A stretch of DNA of 51,144 bases from Myxococcales bacterium (GCA_021807105.1 JAKAPL010000024.1:1-51144); one strand, 5' to 3'. Positions 24,829 to 33,549 are shown, counted from the stretch's first letter. Notes: generated by a model from the sequence alone, not told the origin. Numbers and translations are program-made.

Positions 24829-27354
24829 CTACCGCGCCCGGAGCCACTCGCCGAGGTGGGTCTGCTCCCGGCCGCGGAGGGCGAGGGCGATGTCGATGGC
24901 CTCGAGCGCCTGGCGCAGATCGCGATCGCCCGCCTCGACGTGGTGCTCGCGGGCGGAGAAGAAGTCCTCCACCTCTCGGCGCAGCGCGGGATCGCACAGG
25001 CGCGCGGTCGCCTGGACGATGCGCCGCAGGCCGAAGGCCGGGGTCTTCGCCGCGACCTCCGGCCAGCGGTCCACGAGGAACCTCCAGGCGGCGGCCCGGG
25101 CCGCGCGGTTGCCGAGGAGCTGGCCGAGGAGGCTCGCGACGTCCTGGGCACGCACGTCGGGGCCGAGCGCGGCGTCCAGGGAGATCGCGTAGAGATCGGG
25201 CGCCTCGAACGCGGCGAGGGCGGAGAGGAGCCGATCGCGATCCTCCGGGACGGACGCGAGGCGCATGCGCGCGAGGAGGGTTCTCTGGAGCGCGCCGTCC
25301 CCCTCCGACGCCGCGAGCCGCAGGCAAGGGCCGACGAGCGAGGGGTGGGGGCCGCCGCCGGACTCGAGGTGGAGCCGCGCCCGCTCGCGCGCCTCCTCGC
25401 GCACGCCGGGGTCACGCGCCGGGTCGCCGAGGAACTCGACGATCATCGGACGGAGCAGCCGGTCGTCGGGGGACTCCCCATCGATCGGCTCCCAGCCGAG
25501 CCGCGCGAGGTGGGGCGCGAAGAGCGAGCGGAGCCAGCGGCGCAGGGGCTCGCGGTCGGCGTCGGCGGCGACGAACTCCTCCAGGTAGGCGGTCTGGGCC
25601 ATCACCGTCTCCAGCACGGTGCGTTCGGGGTCGGCGGCGAAGGCGGACAGGAGCCGCAGATGCGGGGCGAGCGGGCGGCCCGCGCGCGCGAGCGCCCACG
25701 AGTCGGCGAGGACCGAGACGCGCTCGACGGGGGTGAGCGCGTCGCGTCGCCCGGCGAGCGCGGCGAGCGTCTCGGCCTCGTACTCGACGCGGTAGAAGCC
25801 GCTCGCCTCGGCGTTCGCGAGGAGGAAGTCCCGTCCCGGCGGGAGCAGCAGCTCACCCTGCGCAGAGGCCAGCTCGCCCCGGATGACCTCGGTCTCCCCG
25901 CCGCGCCCGACCTTCACGGCGAGCGGGACGCGCCAGAGCGCGCCGGAGCCCTCGCCGGGGAGGGCGAAGAAGCGGCGCTGGGCGAGGTGCAGCCGGTCGC
26001 CACGGGCCGCCGCCGTGAGGAGCGGATAGCCGCCCTGCGTGAACCAGCTCTCCGCGAGGGCGCCGACCGGACGTCCGCTCGCCTGCTCGAGCGCGAGCCA
26101 GAGATCGGCCGCGCGGGCGTTGCCGCCCTGGTGCGCGGCGAGGTAGGCGCGGACGCCGTCGCGGAAGCGATCCTCGCCGAGGGCGATCTCGAACATGCGC
26201 AGCACGGCCGCGCCCTTCGTGTACGTGATGCCGTCGAACATCTCGTTGGCCTGCTCGGGCGTGGCGACCTCCGCCTGGATGGGGCGGGTCGAGCGGAGGG
26301 AATCGAGGTGGAGCGGGGCGGCCTTCATCCGCTCGAAGCCGGCCCAGAGGTTCCACTCGGGCTTCCAGGCGTCGACGACCTTGAACTCCATCCAGGTCGC
26401 GAACGCCTCGTTGAGCCAGAGGTCGTCCCACCACTCCATGGTCACGAGGTTGCCGAACCACTGGTGGGCCATCTCGTGAGCGACGGTGATCGCGACCTGC
26501 CGCGTGGCCTCCAGCGTGGCCTTCTCGGGGTCGAGCAGGAGGGTCGATTCGCGGAAGAAGATCGCGCCGGCGTTCTCCATGGCCCCGGCCTCGAAGTCGG
26601 GGACGGCGACGAGATCGAGCTTCCCGTATGGGTACGGGAGGCCGAAGTAGTCGGCGAGGATCGGCAGGAACGCGCAGGCCATGTCGAGGGCGGCCTCGGT
26701 GAGACGGAGCTTCTCGGGGACCGCGTGGACGCCGACGAGGAGGTCCTCCGTCAGCCGCCGCCAGTTGGGCGCGATCTCGCCGACCGCGAGGGCGGCGAGG
26801 TAGGTCGAGATCGGCGGCGTCGGCGCGAACTTGAAGTTCACCCGCCCCTTGCGCGCCGGCTCGTGGCCCCGGTCGGAGCCGTTGGAGAGCACGGTGAGCC
26901 CCTCGGGGACGGTCGCGGAGACCTCGAAGATCGCCTTGAACTCGGGCTCGTCGAAGCAGGGGAAGGCGCGCCGCGCGTCGGCCGGCTCGAACTGGGTGAA
27001 GGCGTAGGCGCGGCCGTTCGCCTCGGCGCGGTAGAGGCCGCGCAGCCCCTTCTGGAGGAGGCCGTCGAAGTAGAGCGCGAGCGTCGCGGCGCCGGCCTTC
27101 GCGGGGGCGGGGAGGGTGAGGGCGACGCGCTCGGCCTCGGGGCGCGGGCGGACGCCGACGGCGCGGCCGTCGAGGGTCGCGGCCTTGACGGTGAGGCCGA
27201 CCGCGTGAAGCTGGATCTCGGAGACCTCGCGGTCGAGGGCGAGCACGATCTCGACGCTCCCCGAGAAGCGGTCGGCGGCGGGATCGACGTCGAAGTGGAG
27301 CCGGTAGCGGCGGGGACGGACGAAGCGCGGCAGGCGGGCGTCGGAGGGTTCCAT
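24829..27354 (-). CDS. pepN: Aminopeptidase N (M1 zinc metallopeptidase)
   Basis: 841 aa. The exopeptidase motif GAMEN is at 257-261, and the zinc site HEMAH at 293-297 with the third ligand E316 (WLNEAFA). A catalytic Tyr lies in GITYTKGAA (about 378). The first ~190 residues form the N-terminal beta domain and the last ~330 the ERAP1-type helical domain. No signal peptide is seen, so it is cytoplasmic and trims peptides from the N-terminus. TAGGCT 9 nt before the ATG suggests a leaderless message. It converges with the SDR gene and is divergent from the next. Confidence 0.96.
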   Translation of the reverse strand: MEPSDARLPRFVRPRRYRLHFDVDPAADRFSGSVEIVLALDREVSEIQLHAVGLTVKAATLDGRAVGVRPRPEAERVALTLPAPAKAGAATLALYFDGLLQKGLRGLYRAEANGRAYAFTQFEPADARRAFPCFDEPEFKAIFEVSATVPEGLTVLSNGSDRGHEPARKGRVNFKFAPTPPISTYLAALAVGEIAPNWRRLTEDLLVGVHAVPEKLRLTEAALDMACAFLPILADYFGLPYPYGKLDLVAVPDFEAGAMENAGAIFFRESTLLLDPEKATLEATRQVAITVAHEMAHQWFGNLVTMEWWDDLWLNEAFATWMEFKVVDAWKPEWNLWAGFERMKAAPLHLDSLRSTRPIQAEVATPEQANEMFDGITYTKGAAVLRMFEIALGEDRFRDGVRAYLAAHQGGNARAADLWLALEQASGRPVGALAESWFTQGGYPLLTAAARGDRLHLAQRRFFALPGEGSGALWRVPLAVKVGRGGETEVIRGELASAQGELLLPPGRDFLLANAEASGFYRVEYEAETLAALAGRRDALTPVERVSVLADSWALARAGRPLAPHLRLLSAFAADPERTVLETVMAQTAYLEEFVAADADREPLRRWLRSLFAPHLARLGWEPIDGESPDDRLLRPMIVEFLGDPARDPGVREEARERARLHLESGGGPHPSLVGPCLRLAASEGDGALQRTLLARMRLASVPEDRDRLLSALAAFEAPDLYAISLDAALGPDVRAQDVASLLGQLLGNRAARAAAWRFLVDRWPEVAAKTPAFGLRRIVQATARLCDPALRREVEDFFSAREHHVEAGDRDLRQALEAIDIALALRGREQTHLGEWLRAR

Positions 27355-27363
27355 GATCGCGGC

Positions 27364-27369
27364 AGCCTA
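27364..27369 (-). promoter_or_regulatory. -10-like TAGGCT, 9 nt before pepN ATG
   Basis: Minus-strand TAGGCT ends 9 nt before the ATG at 27354. The same hexamer precedes ftsB. Confidence 0.35.
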
Positions 27370-27525
27370 GCCGGAAAGCGTAAAGTCCGCACGAGAAAAC
27401 ACGGGGGGAAGGCACGGGGATCCGGCGAGGGACGGCCGCGGAGAGACGGGCGAGCGCCATCGCCCTGCGCAGGCCCGCGTGGCCCTCGCCGGCGCGACCG
27501 GGTTTCTCTTGCCCGCGGGTCGCGC

Positions 27526-27531
27526 TATCCT
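27526..27531 (+). promoter_or_regulatory. -10-like TATCCT, 7 nt before GTG
   Basis: TATCCT ends 7 nt before the GTG at 27539. It is identical in sequence and spacing to the site before the gene at 12524. Confidence 0.45.
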
Positions 27532-27538
27532 CGCGCCC

Positions 27539-28282
27539 GTGAAGCTCGTCGCGCTCGTTCGGCCGCCGGCCGATCCCCCCGTGGTCGTGAAACTCCTCTG
27601 CGAGGCGGCGGGGTTCGCGCCCGCGGAGGCGCGGATGCGGCTCGCGGGGGAGCCGCCGTACGTGGTGGCCCGTCTCCCCGACGAGGCCGCGCCGGACCTC
27701 GTCGCGCGGCTGTCGGCGTGCGGCTGCGCCGCGCTCTCCGTCGGCGCCGAGCCGCCGGGCGACGAGGATCGATTCCTCGTCCGAACGCTCGAATTCCCGC
27801 CGGGGTCGGTCATCCTGCGGCCGCGGGCGGGGGAGGAGAGGAGGCTCGCGGGCGAGGACATCCGGCTCCTCTTGCGGGGCGTGGCCATCGGCCACGAGAC
27901 GCGGGTCCATACGGAGAAGCAGCGGAGGCTGTCGCTCGGCAAGGCGCTCCTCACCCAGGGCCTCTCGATCACCAAGGTCGAGAAGAAGGAGATCCAGGTC
28001 GAGACGGAGACGGCCGACCAGTTCGTGCTCGTCTACCCCGACCCGGCCCGCGGGCGGGCGGCGATCCTCTACGAATCCGAGGTGGCCTTCGCCTGCCTCG
28101 GACGCGAGGTCCAGCCGTCGCGCCTCGCGAACCTCAACCTCGTCACGCAGAAGCTCCGATCGCTCGCCCCGCGGGCTCGTTTCGACGATCGCCTCCTGCG
28201 GCTCTCCCGCCGCGGCGGCGACCGTGCTCCGGACGTGATCGCGGAGGTGCTCTGGCAGGCGCTGCTCCAGGGCCTCCTCTGA
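27539..28282 (+). CDS. Hypothetical protein, 247 aa
   Basis: A soluble alpha/beta protein without transmembrane segments. The N-terminal part (MKLVALVRPPADPPVVVKLLCEAAGF...PYVVARLPDEAAPDLVARL) has two ferredoxin-like beta-alpha-beta units. The C-terminal half starting RTLEFPPGSVILRPRAG contains a lysine-rich turn (SITKVEKKEIQVETE). No family is recognised. The GTG at 27539 is chosen because the -10 hexamer lies 7 nt upstream; the longer frame from 27479 would cross that promoter. It is divergent from pepN. Confidence 0.7.
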   Translation: MKLVALVRPPADPPVVVKLLCEAAGFAPAEARMRLAGEPPYVVARLPDEAAPDLVARLSACGCAALSVGAEPPGDEDRFLVRTLEFPPGSVILRPRAGEERRLAGEDIRLLLRGVAIGHETRVHTEKQRRLSLGKALLTQGLSITKVEKKEIQVETETADQFVLVYPDPARGRAAILYESEVAFACLGREVQPSRLANLNLVTQKLRSLAPRARFDDRLLRLSRRGGDRAPDVIAEVLWQALLQGLL

Positions 28283-28361
28283 ACGCGGGGGATTGCGGAC
28301 CGGCCGGGGGCGCCCCAACTTGGCATGGGCGCGCGAGCCGCGCCGTACGAGGAGAGAGCCA

Positions 28362-28547
28362 ATGCCTCTGCCGAGGAAGACGACGATGGGGAAGCGTTCG
28401 ATGGGACAGGGCAAGCGCCGGACGGCGGCGCACAAGCCGGAGGCCAAGCAGGCGCGGTCGGTCGCGGCGCCGTTGCGCCAGACCGCTGGCAAGGGCGTGA
28501 CGACCGCGAAGAGCAAGAAGGGCGAGCGCGGCGCGAAGAGCTGGTAG
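28362..28547 (+). CDS. Small basic protein, 61 aa
   Basis: About one third of the residues are Lys or Arg, with almost no acidic residues or hydrophobic core (MPLPRKTTMGKRSMGQGKRR...GVTTAKSKKGERGAKSW). This suits a disordered nucleic-acid-binding protein, histone-like or ribosome-associated. GAGGAGAG lies 7 nt before the ATG at 28362, so this start is preferred to the longer frame from 28293. No family is assigned. It sits between a hypothetical gene and the flippase gene. Confidence 0.7.
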   Translation: MPLPRKTTMGKRSMGQGKRRTAAHKPEAKQARSVAAPLRQTAGKGVTTAKSKKGERGAKSW

Positions 28548-28579
28548 CGCGGACCCGGACGGGGGCTGGCCCGCGGGGG

Positions 28580-28599
28580 CGGAAGGGGCGACGCTTCCG
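28580..28599 (+). promoter_or_regulatory. Hairpin masking the flippase ribosome-binding site
   Basis: CGGAAG and CTTCCG form a 6-bp stem with an 8-nt loop and end two bases before the ATG. The left arm and loop hold the only Shine-Dalgarno-like run (GGAAGGGG), so folding would limit translation. Confidence 0.4.
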
Positions 28600-28601
28600 A
28601 G

Positions 28602-30056
28602 ATGGCGGACGGACGGGCGCGGCGCTGGACCCGAGAGGCGGCGCCGCTCGTCGCGGGGCGGGCGGCGTCGGCGATCGCGGGGATCCTCGTCCCGGTCGTC
28701 CTCGCGCGGCTGCTCTCGCCGGCCCAGTACGGATCGTTCAAGCAGGCATTCCTGATCGCGACGACGGGCGCCGGCTTCGTCCAGCTCGGCATCTATCAGT
28801 CGCTCTACTACTTCCTGCCGCGCGAGCCAGGCGGGGCCCGTGCCTATCTCGTCCAGGCGAACGCCTACCTGACGGCCGCCGGCCTCGTGGCGGGGGTGCT
28901 CCTCTACGCCGCGGGCGGACCCATCGCGCGGATGATGCACAACCCGGGCCTCTCGCGAAGCCTCCTCCCGATGGCGCTCTTCTGCGCCTTCTGGACGGCG
29001 AGCGTTCCGCTCGAGCACGGGCTCATCGCGGCCGGGCGCCTCTCGCGCGGCGGGCTCGCCTACGTCCTCTCGGAGTTGACGCGCGTGGCCGTACAGGTGG
29101 GGGCCGCCCGCCGGTACGGGACGGTCGAGGCGATCCTGTGGGCGTCGGCGGCCTTCGCGATCGCCCGCACCGCCACCTCGTGGATCGTGGCGCTGCGCAG
29201 CGGGCGGGGGCCCCTCTGGGAGAAGGCGCGGCTCTCCGCGCAGTGGCGCTACAGCCTCCCCTTCGGGGCGGCCGCGCTCCTCATGATCCCGCAGCAGTCG
29301 CTCCATCAGTACGTGGTGAGCGCCTGGGTGACACCGGCCCGGTTCGCGATCTACGCCGTCGGCTGCCTCCAGCTCCCCATCGTCGAGCTTCTCTACACGC
29401 CCATCTCGGACCTGATGATCCTGCGGATCGGCGAGGCCGACCGGCGCGGCGACGCGGACCGCGCGCGGGAGAGCTTCCGCGAGGCCGTCGCGAGTCTCTC
29501 CGGGATCTTCCTGCCCGCGGCCGCGGGGCTCTGGGCGCTCGCCCCGGCGGCGCTCCCGTTCGTGTTCGGCGCGCGGTACGCGGACGCGGTGCCGATCTTC
29601 CGCCTCTCGGTCGCCTCGCTCGTCCTCGCCTCGTTCCCCGTCGACGGGGTGTTGCGGGCCCGGGCGCGCAAGCGGTTCTTCTTCTGGGCGCAAGTCGGGA
29701 AGCTCGGGCTCACCGCGCTCTTCGTGGTCGTGGGGCTGCGAGCCCTGGGGCTGCCGGGCGCGGTGGTGGGGCAGGTGGGTGCGCAAGCGCTGGTCGTGGT
29801 GCTGATGCTCTGGGAGTCGGGCCGGGCGCTCGGGGCGACGACCCGCGCGCTGTTGCCGTGGAGGCGGCTCGTCGCGGGGAGCCTGCCCGCGGTCGCGGCG
29901 GGGCTCGCGGCCGGGATGGCGAGGCCGCACCTGGCCCACGCGCCGGTGAGCCAGATGGCGCTCGCCAGCGTGCTCTTCGCGGCTGTCTGGGGCCTCGCGT
30001 TGCTCGCGCTCCGTAAGGCGCGGCGAAGCGCCGCCGGAGCACCGGGAGCGATCTGA
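28602..30056 (+). CDS. Polysaccharide flippase (Wzx/MATE-like)
   Basis: 484 aa with about 12 to 14 hydrophobic helices along the whole length, starting VAGRAASAIAGILVPVVLARLLSP with the conserved PAQYGSFKQAF loop common in the polysaccharide_synt family. It would move lipid-linked oligosaccharides across the inner membrane. No glycosyltransferase cluster surrounds it; the only other cell-surface sugar gene in the window is the GT9 gene at 43266. Translation may be controlled by the hairpin directly upstream. Confidence 0.88.
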   Translation: MADGRARRWTREAAPLVAGRAASAIAGILVPVVLARLLSPAQYGSFKQAFLIATTGAGFVQLGIYQSLYYFLPREPGGARAYLVQANAYLTAAGLVAGVLLYAAGGPIARMMHNPGLSRSLLPMALFCAFWTASVPLEHGLIAAGRLSRGGLAYVLSELTRVAVQVGAARRYGTVEAILWASAAFAIARTATSWIVALRSGRGPLWEKARLSAQWRYSLPFGAAALLMIPQQSLHQYVVSAWVTPARFAIYAVGCLQLPIVELLYTPISDLMILRIGEADRRGDADRARESFREAVASLSGIFLPAAAGLWALAPAALPFVFGARYADAVPIFRLSVASLVLASFPVDGVLRARARKRFFFWAQVGKLGLTALFVVVGLRALGLPGAVVGQVGAQALVVVLMLWESGRALGATTRALLPWRRLVAGSLPAVAAGLAAGMARPHLAHAPVSQMALASVLFAAVWGLALLALRKARRSAAGAPGAI

Positions 30057-30064
30057 CCGACGAC

Positions 30065-30245
30065 CTCCGGGAACGCCTCGTGCCGCGCGAAGATCTCGAT
30101 GACGCTCCTACGAAGAGCTGGGATCCGGGGGGCGAGGGAGCCCGGCGTCCCCTGCCAGAGGGCCGCCGTCAAGGTGGTCCGGACTTCGCGGCCCGGCCGG
30201 CTTCCTGGCCCCGTTGGGCTCTCGCCCCCCCAGGAGGTCGCGCTG
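30065..30245 (+). repeat. Dispersed ~185-nt leader-like element, copy 3 (orphan)
   Basis: The same blocks occur in order: CTCCGGGAACGCCTCG, GCCGCGCGAAGATC, ACGAAGA, GGGGGGCGAGGGAG, hairpin GGGCCGCC-GTCAA-GGTGGTCC (two G-U pairs), CTTCGCGGC and GGCCCCGTTGG...GCCCCCCAGGAGG. In this copy the position equivalent to a start codon (ATG at 30246) is followed within a few bases by the antisense of tRNA-Cys, so there is no gene for it to lead. Confidence 0.7.
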
Positions 30246-30254
30246 ATGATCGAG

Positions 30255-30326
30255 AGGCGCCACCCGGATTCGAACCGGGGGATGAAGGTTTTGCAGACCT
30301 TTGCCTTACCACTTGGCGATGGCGCC
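30255..30326 (-). tRNA. tRNA-Cys (GCA)
   Basis: Acceptor stem GGCGCCA/TGGCGCC, D-arm, anticodon loop CTGCAAA with anticodon GCA (30292-30294 on the plus strand), and T-loop GGTTCGAATCC. The discriminator base is U, the usual identity base for cysteine. CCA is not encoded. Confidence 0.97.
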
Positions 30327-30387
30327 GGAGCTTCGGTCCGGATAGCATGCGATTCTTTTCGGCGTCAAGATCTCGGACGTGAATGGC

Positions 30388-30413
30388 TTGACACATTCAT
30401 GGGCCCGTATTAG
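30388..30413 (+). promoter_or_regulatory. TTGACA and TATTAG upstream of the envelope operon
   Basis: Consensus TTGACA (30388-30393) and TATTAG (30408-30413) are only 14 nt apart, short for sigma70. TATTAG ends 9 nt before the ATG at 30423. Confidence 0.35.
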
Positions 30414-30422
30414 TCCGCCTTC

Positions 30423-30782
30423 ATGGTTCGCGAGGGCATCGCGCTCTGGACGGTGCTCACGCTCCTCCTGTCGCCGGGGGCGGTCGGACTCGCGCGGGCG
30501 TTCGCCTCCCTCGACACCTGTGGCTGCAACATGGGCCTCAACTGTCCGATGTGCCGGGCGCGCCGCGCGAAGGAACGGAGGGAGGCGCGTTGCCCCTGCC
30601 GGCTCCAGAGAGGCCACGCGGGCGATGGGCACGCGTCCACCGGGACGCCCGATCCCGATCCCGTCTGTACGGCCGGCCTCGCCGGCCCGCTCACCTCTGG
30701 CCCCTCGAAGGTCGCCGGCTTCGCCGCGCCCTTCCCGGTGGGCTGGATGCCCGACGTGCCGCATCCTCCGCCGCGCGCCTAG
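30423..30782 (+). CDS. Cys-rich exported protein, 119 aa
   Basis: A signal peptide (TVLTLLLSPGAVGLARAFA) is followed by a compact Cys/Met cluster CGCNMGLNCPMC, then CPC and a His/Gly stretch (RGHAGDGHAS) and a Pro-rich tail. Such Cys-Met-His spacing suggests a periplasmic metal (copper-like) or redox-active protein. This is inference; no family is recognised with confidence. It is the first gene of the co-directional envelope cluster ending at 33929. Confidence 0.65.
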   Translation: MVREGIALWTVLTLLLSPGAVGLARAFASLDTCGCNMGLNCPMCRARRAKERREARCPCRLQRGHAGDGHASTGTPDPDPVCTAGLAGPLTSGPSKVAGFAAPFPVGWMPDVPHPPPRA

Positions 30783-30890
30783 CTCGCGCCCCGGACAACT
30801 CCACCCATCTCGCAGCGCGGCCATTGATGGCCGCAACCAAACTCGAGCGCCGCCGCGGGCGAGGTCCCGCGCGACGGCCCAGGAGGAACC

Positions 30891-31562
30891 ATGCAGGCTC
30901 CAGACGGAGGAGCGCGCCGGACGGCGCGTCCCGTACTTGCTTTGGCGGTAGCGTCTCTTTCGAGCATCGTCGTGGGTTGTGCCGGCGGAGGGCAGTGCGG
31001 CGGCGAGGACGCCGGCGCCGTCCCCGCCGGAGACTTCGGCGGGCCGGTGGCGGGTTCTCCGGACAACCACTGCTACGTCAACCCCGCGGACGGCGGCAGC
31101 GGACCGGTCCTGGTCACGGTGGTCGACCCCGAACACTGTCATTCGAATGCCGGCCCGCCGGACTCCGGGCAGCCGGCGGGGCCGGAGTTCGGGCCGACGA
31201 ACTACGGCACGGAGGCCGACGACGACGACTGCAAGTATCAGGTCGGCTGGTGGTCGACCCCGATCCAGTATGGCCGCGAGGTGACCTTCTACGTGTCGGC
31301 GGTCTACACGGCCACCGGCGCGCCGCTCACCGGGGCCAACACCTACGTGGAGATCGAGTCCAACTCGGGACAGGGCAGCCCGCCGCCGGACGCGGGGAAA
31401 GCCGTGACGACGGAGAATCCGCCCGGCGTCTATCGTGTCGGCCCGTTCCTGATGAACCAGCACGGCCAGTGGCAGGTTCGCTTCCACTTCAACGAGACCT
31501 GCGACGATGCGTGGCCGGACTCCCCCCACGGCCACGCGGCCTTCTTCTTCACCGTTCCGTAG
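30891..31562 (+). CDS. Lipoprotein with a C-terminal Ig/FixH-like segment
   Basis: 223 aa. Lipobox SIVVGC (Cys at about 30), then an Asp/Gly/Pro-rich low-complexity stretch with a few Cys and His. The C-terminal domain (VTFYVSAVYTATGAPLTGANTYVEIES ... PPGVYRVGPFLMNQHGQWQVRFHF) has the strand pattern of FixH/YtkA-type beta sandwiches. GGAGGAA lies just before the ATG. The stop TAG is immediately followed by the ATG of the next gene. Confidence 0.8.
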   Translation: MQAPDGGARRTARPVLALAVASLSSIVVGCAGGGQCGGEDAGAVPAGDFGGPVAGSPDNHCYVNPADGGSGPVLVTVVDPEHCHSNAGPPDSGQPAGPEFGPTNYGTEADDDDCKYQVGWWSTPIQYGREVTFYVSAVYTATGAPLTGANTYVEIESNSGQGSPPPDAGKAVTTENPPGVYRVGPFLMNQHGQWQVRFHFNETCDDAWPDSPHGHAAFFFTVP

Positions 31563-32033
31563 ATGAGACTCCTCCCTCTCGCGTTCGCCCAGGCCGCCGT
31601 CCTCGCGGCGGCCTGCGGCGCGCCCTCCCCGCCGCCGAGCTGCGAGGCGCTGCCCGACGGTGGCTGGCTCTTCCCGGCGGCGTCGTTCGCGACCCTGGCG
31701 ACGGATGGCGGCAGGTACGAGATCGCCGCGCGAAGCTGCCCCGACAATCCTCCCACCAGGGGGGACGAGACGGTGCAGTACACGATCACCGACCCCTCCG
31801 GCGCGCGCCAGGACGGGCTCTCGCTCTCGGTCGTCCCCTTCATGCCGGCGATGGGGCACGGCACGTCCGCGAAGACGGCGGTCACGGCGATCGGCAACGG
31901 CGTCTACCTCATCGACAATGTCTACTTCGCCATGCCCGGAGAGTGGCAGCTCATCACGCAGATCTGGGCTCCCGGCGTGCCGGCGTCGGCGCCCCCGAGC
32001 GACAGTGCGACGATCGCGGTCGAGATCAACTAG
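31563..32033 (+). CDS. YtkA/FixH-like lipoprotein
   Basis: 156 aa. Lipobox LAAAC (Cys at about 18). The body matches the YtkA-like beta sandwich: LSVVPFMPAMGHGTS, then NGVYLIDNVYFAMPGEWQL. The MPAMGH motif (Met and His) is the usual signature and is associated with copper handling in related proteins. It begins directly after the previous stop (TAGATG). Its own end overlaps the next gene by 29 bp, so the three products are made in step. Confidence 0.85.
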   Translation: MRLLPLAFAQAAVLAAACGAPSPPPSCEALPDGGWLFPAASFATLATDGGRYEIAARSCPDNPPTRGDETVQYTITDPSGARQDGLSLSVVPFMPAMGHGTSAKTAVTAIGNGVYLIDNVYFAMPGEWQLITQIWAPGVPASAPPSDSATIAVEIN

Positions 32034-32940
32034 CCGCCGGCTCGCGGCCCTGCTGGTCTTCGGCTCGCTGGGCCCGGCCGCGCCGGCGCTCGCCCAGGCG
32101 TGCTGCGCGGGTGGGGCGGCGCTCACGCCGGCCCGGCTCGAACTGCACGAGGACGCGGCGGTGGGGATCGAGAGCCACGCCCTCTTCGCGACCGGCTCGT
32201 TCAGCCCGCCCGGAGGCTACGTGCCCAACCCGGCGGGCTCGAGCGAGATCGACCTAGAGGAAGATCTGGTCGGGAGCGTGCGCTTCTTCGACCGCGGGCA
32301 GGTGAGCCTGCTCGTCCCCTACCTCGCCACCGACCGGGTCGTCCGGGGGCAGGGCGCCTTCGGCAGCGGAATCGGGGACGTGAACCTCGGCGCCCGCTGG
32401 GACTTCCTCGAAGCGGGCGAGTCGCTGCACATCCCGGGCATCGCCGTCCTCGCCGGGGTGAGCACGCCGACGGGCCGGCCTCCGGAGGCCGCGACGCCGC
32501 CGCTCCTCGCCGACGCGACGGGCATCGGGGCGTGGCAGCTCACCGGCGGCGTCGCGCTGGAGCAGACGTTCGGCCACCACCTGGTGCTCGACCTGTCCGG
32601 CCTCGTCAGCCAGCGGCTGCCTCGCCACGTCGACGGCATCGTCTCCGACCTGGGGCTCCAGCTCTTCGCCATCGCCGGCGCGGCCTGGGCGTTCGATGCG
32701 GGGCAGGCGATCGCGCTCTCGGTGGTCTACACGGGCGAGCAGAACGCGGTCGTAAACGGACAGCCGGTGCCGCAGTCGGGCCGCGGCGAGACGACGGCCG
32801 CGTTGTCAGGGATGCTCCCCCTCGGCGACGACTGGAGGCTCGGGGTGGCCGTTCTGGACGAGCTTCAAATCAGCGGGCTCGGAAGCAACCTCCCGGCCGG
32901 CTATGGTTTCACCCTCACCGTCCTTTGGATTTGGGCTTGA
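32005..32940 (+). CDS. Outer-membrane beta-barrel protein
   Basis: 311 aa. The signal peptide ends PALAQ, so the mature protein starts with vicinal cysteines (ACCAGG). It then shows alternating amphipathic strands typical of a barrel (VRFFDRGQVSLLVPYL, GDVNLGARWDF, WQLTGGVALEQTF), ending in an aromatic residue-rich strand (FTLTVLWIWA). A porin or transporter role is likely; the N-terminal Cys pair may bind metal. The GTG at 32005 is chosen as the only start giving a full signal peptide, with a 29-bp overlap of the upstream gene. Confidence 0.75.
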   Translation: MRRSRSRSTSRRLAALLVFGSLGPAAPALAQACCAGGAALTPARLELHEDAAVGIESHALFATGSFSPPGGYVPNPAGSSEIDLEEDLVGSVRFFDRGQVSLLVPYLATDRVVRGQGAFGSGIGDVNLGARWDFLEAGESLHIPGIAVLAGVSTPTGRPPEAATPPLLADATGIGAWQLTGGVALEQTFGHHLVLDLSGLVSQRLPRHVDGIVSDLGLQLFAIAGAAWAFDAGQAIALSVVYTGEQNAVVNGQPVPQSGRGETTAALSGMLPLGDDWRLGVAVLDELQISGLGSNLPAGYGFTLTVLWIWA

Positions 32941-33006
32941 GCTCACGCAAGGGGTGTATTGCCAGTTGTAGCCTTTGACCGCCCGCCTGCTCGGAGATCC
33001 GCCGCC

Positions 33007-33549
33007 ATGCCCGTCCTGCTCCTGCTGTCGTCGTTCGCCGCAATCCCGGAGGTGGTGCCCGACCTGACGCTCGCCGGGACCGACGGCCGGAGCTGGCGTC
33101 TGCCGGAGGTCGTGGCGACCCATCGGGTCACCGTCTTCGAGTTCTTCTCCGCGGGCTGCCCGGTGCAGCGGGCCCACGACCCGCGCCTCGTGAGGCTCGC
33201 GTCGGAGTGGGAGGGGAGGGGCGTCGCCATCTTCGTGGTGGCCCCCGAGCCCGACGGGACGCGGGCGGGGCTGGCGGCGGAGGCTCGAACCCGCGGTTAC
33301 CCGTTCCCGATTCTCCTCGATCCCGGCGGGCGGCTGGAGAAGGCGTTGGGCGTGGCCTTCTGCGCGACCGCGGTCGTGGCCGATGGCCACGGGCGGGTTC
33401 GATATCGGGGCGGAATCGATCCGGATGGGCCGCGCTTGAAGTCCCGTGCCCGCCCGTGGCTCCGAGACGCGGTGGAGGCTGTCCTCGCGGGCCGCGAACC
33501 CAACCCCGCGCGGACGCAGAGCCGCGGCTGCTACCTGAGGCACTGGTGA
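33007..33549 (+). CDS. Redoxin-domain (TlpA/AhpC-like) exported protein
   Basis: 180 aa. After a short hydrophobic start comes a thioredoxin fold: DLTLAGTDGRSWRL, FEFFSAGCPVQRAH, FPILLDPGGRLEKALGV. The usual CxxC is GCPVQ, so only the first cysteine is kept. The C-terminus ends TQSRGCYL, the position of the typical conserved C-terminal Cys of this group. Peroxidase or thiol-sensor chemistry is more likely than disulfide isomerase. The next gene overlaps by GTGA, pairing this protein with a cytochrome lipoprotein. Confidence 0.8.
   Translation: MPVLLLLSSFAAIPEVVPDLTLAGTDGRSWRLPEVVATHRVTVFEFFSAGCPVQRAHDPRLVRLASEWEGRGVAIFVVAPEPDGTRAGLAAEARTRGYPFPILLDPGGRLEKALGVAFCATAVVADGHGRVRYRGGIDPDGPRLKSRARPWLRDAVEAVLAGREPNPARTQSRGCYLRHW

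Noticed and set aside
24856-28500. A 1,214-aa plus-strand gene
   Set aside because: It is the antisense shadow of pepN, made possible by high GC.
30099-30413. Plus-strand protein across the tRNA locus
   Set aside because: It runs through the orphan element and the antisense of tRNA-Cys. The composition is not protein-like.
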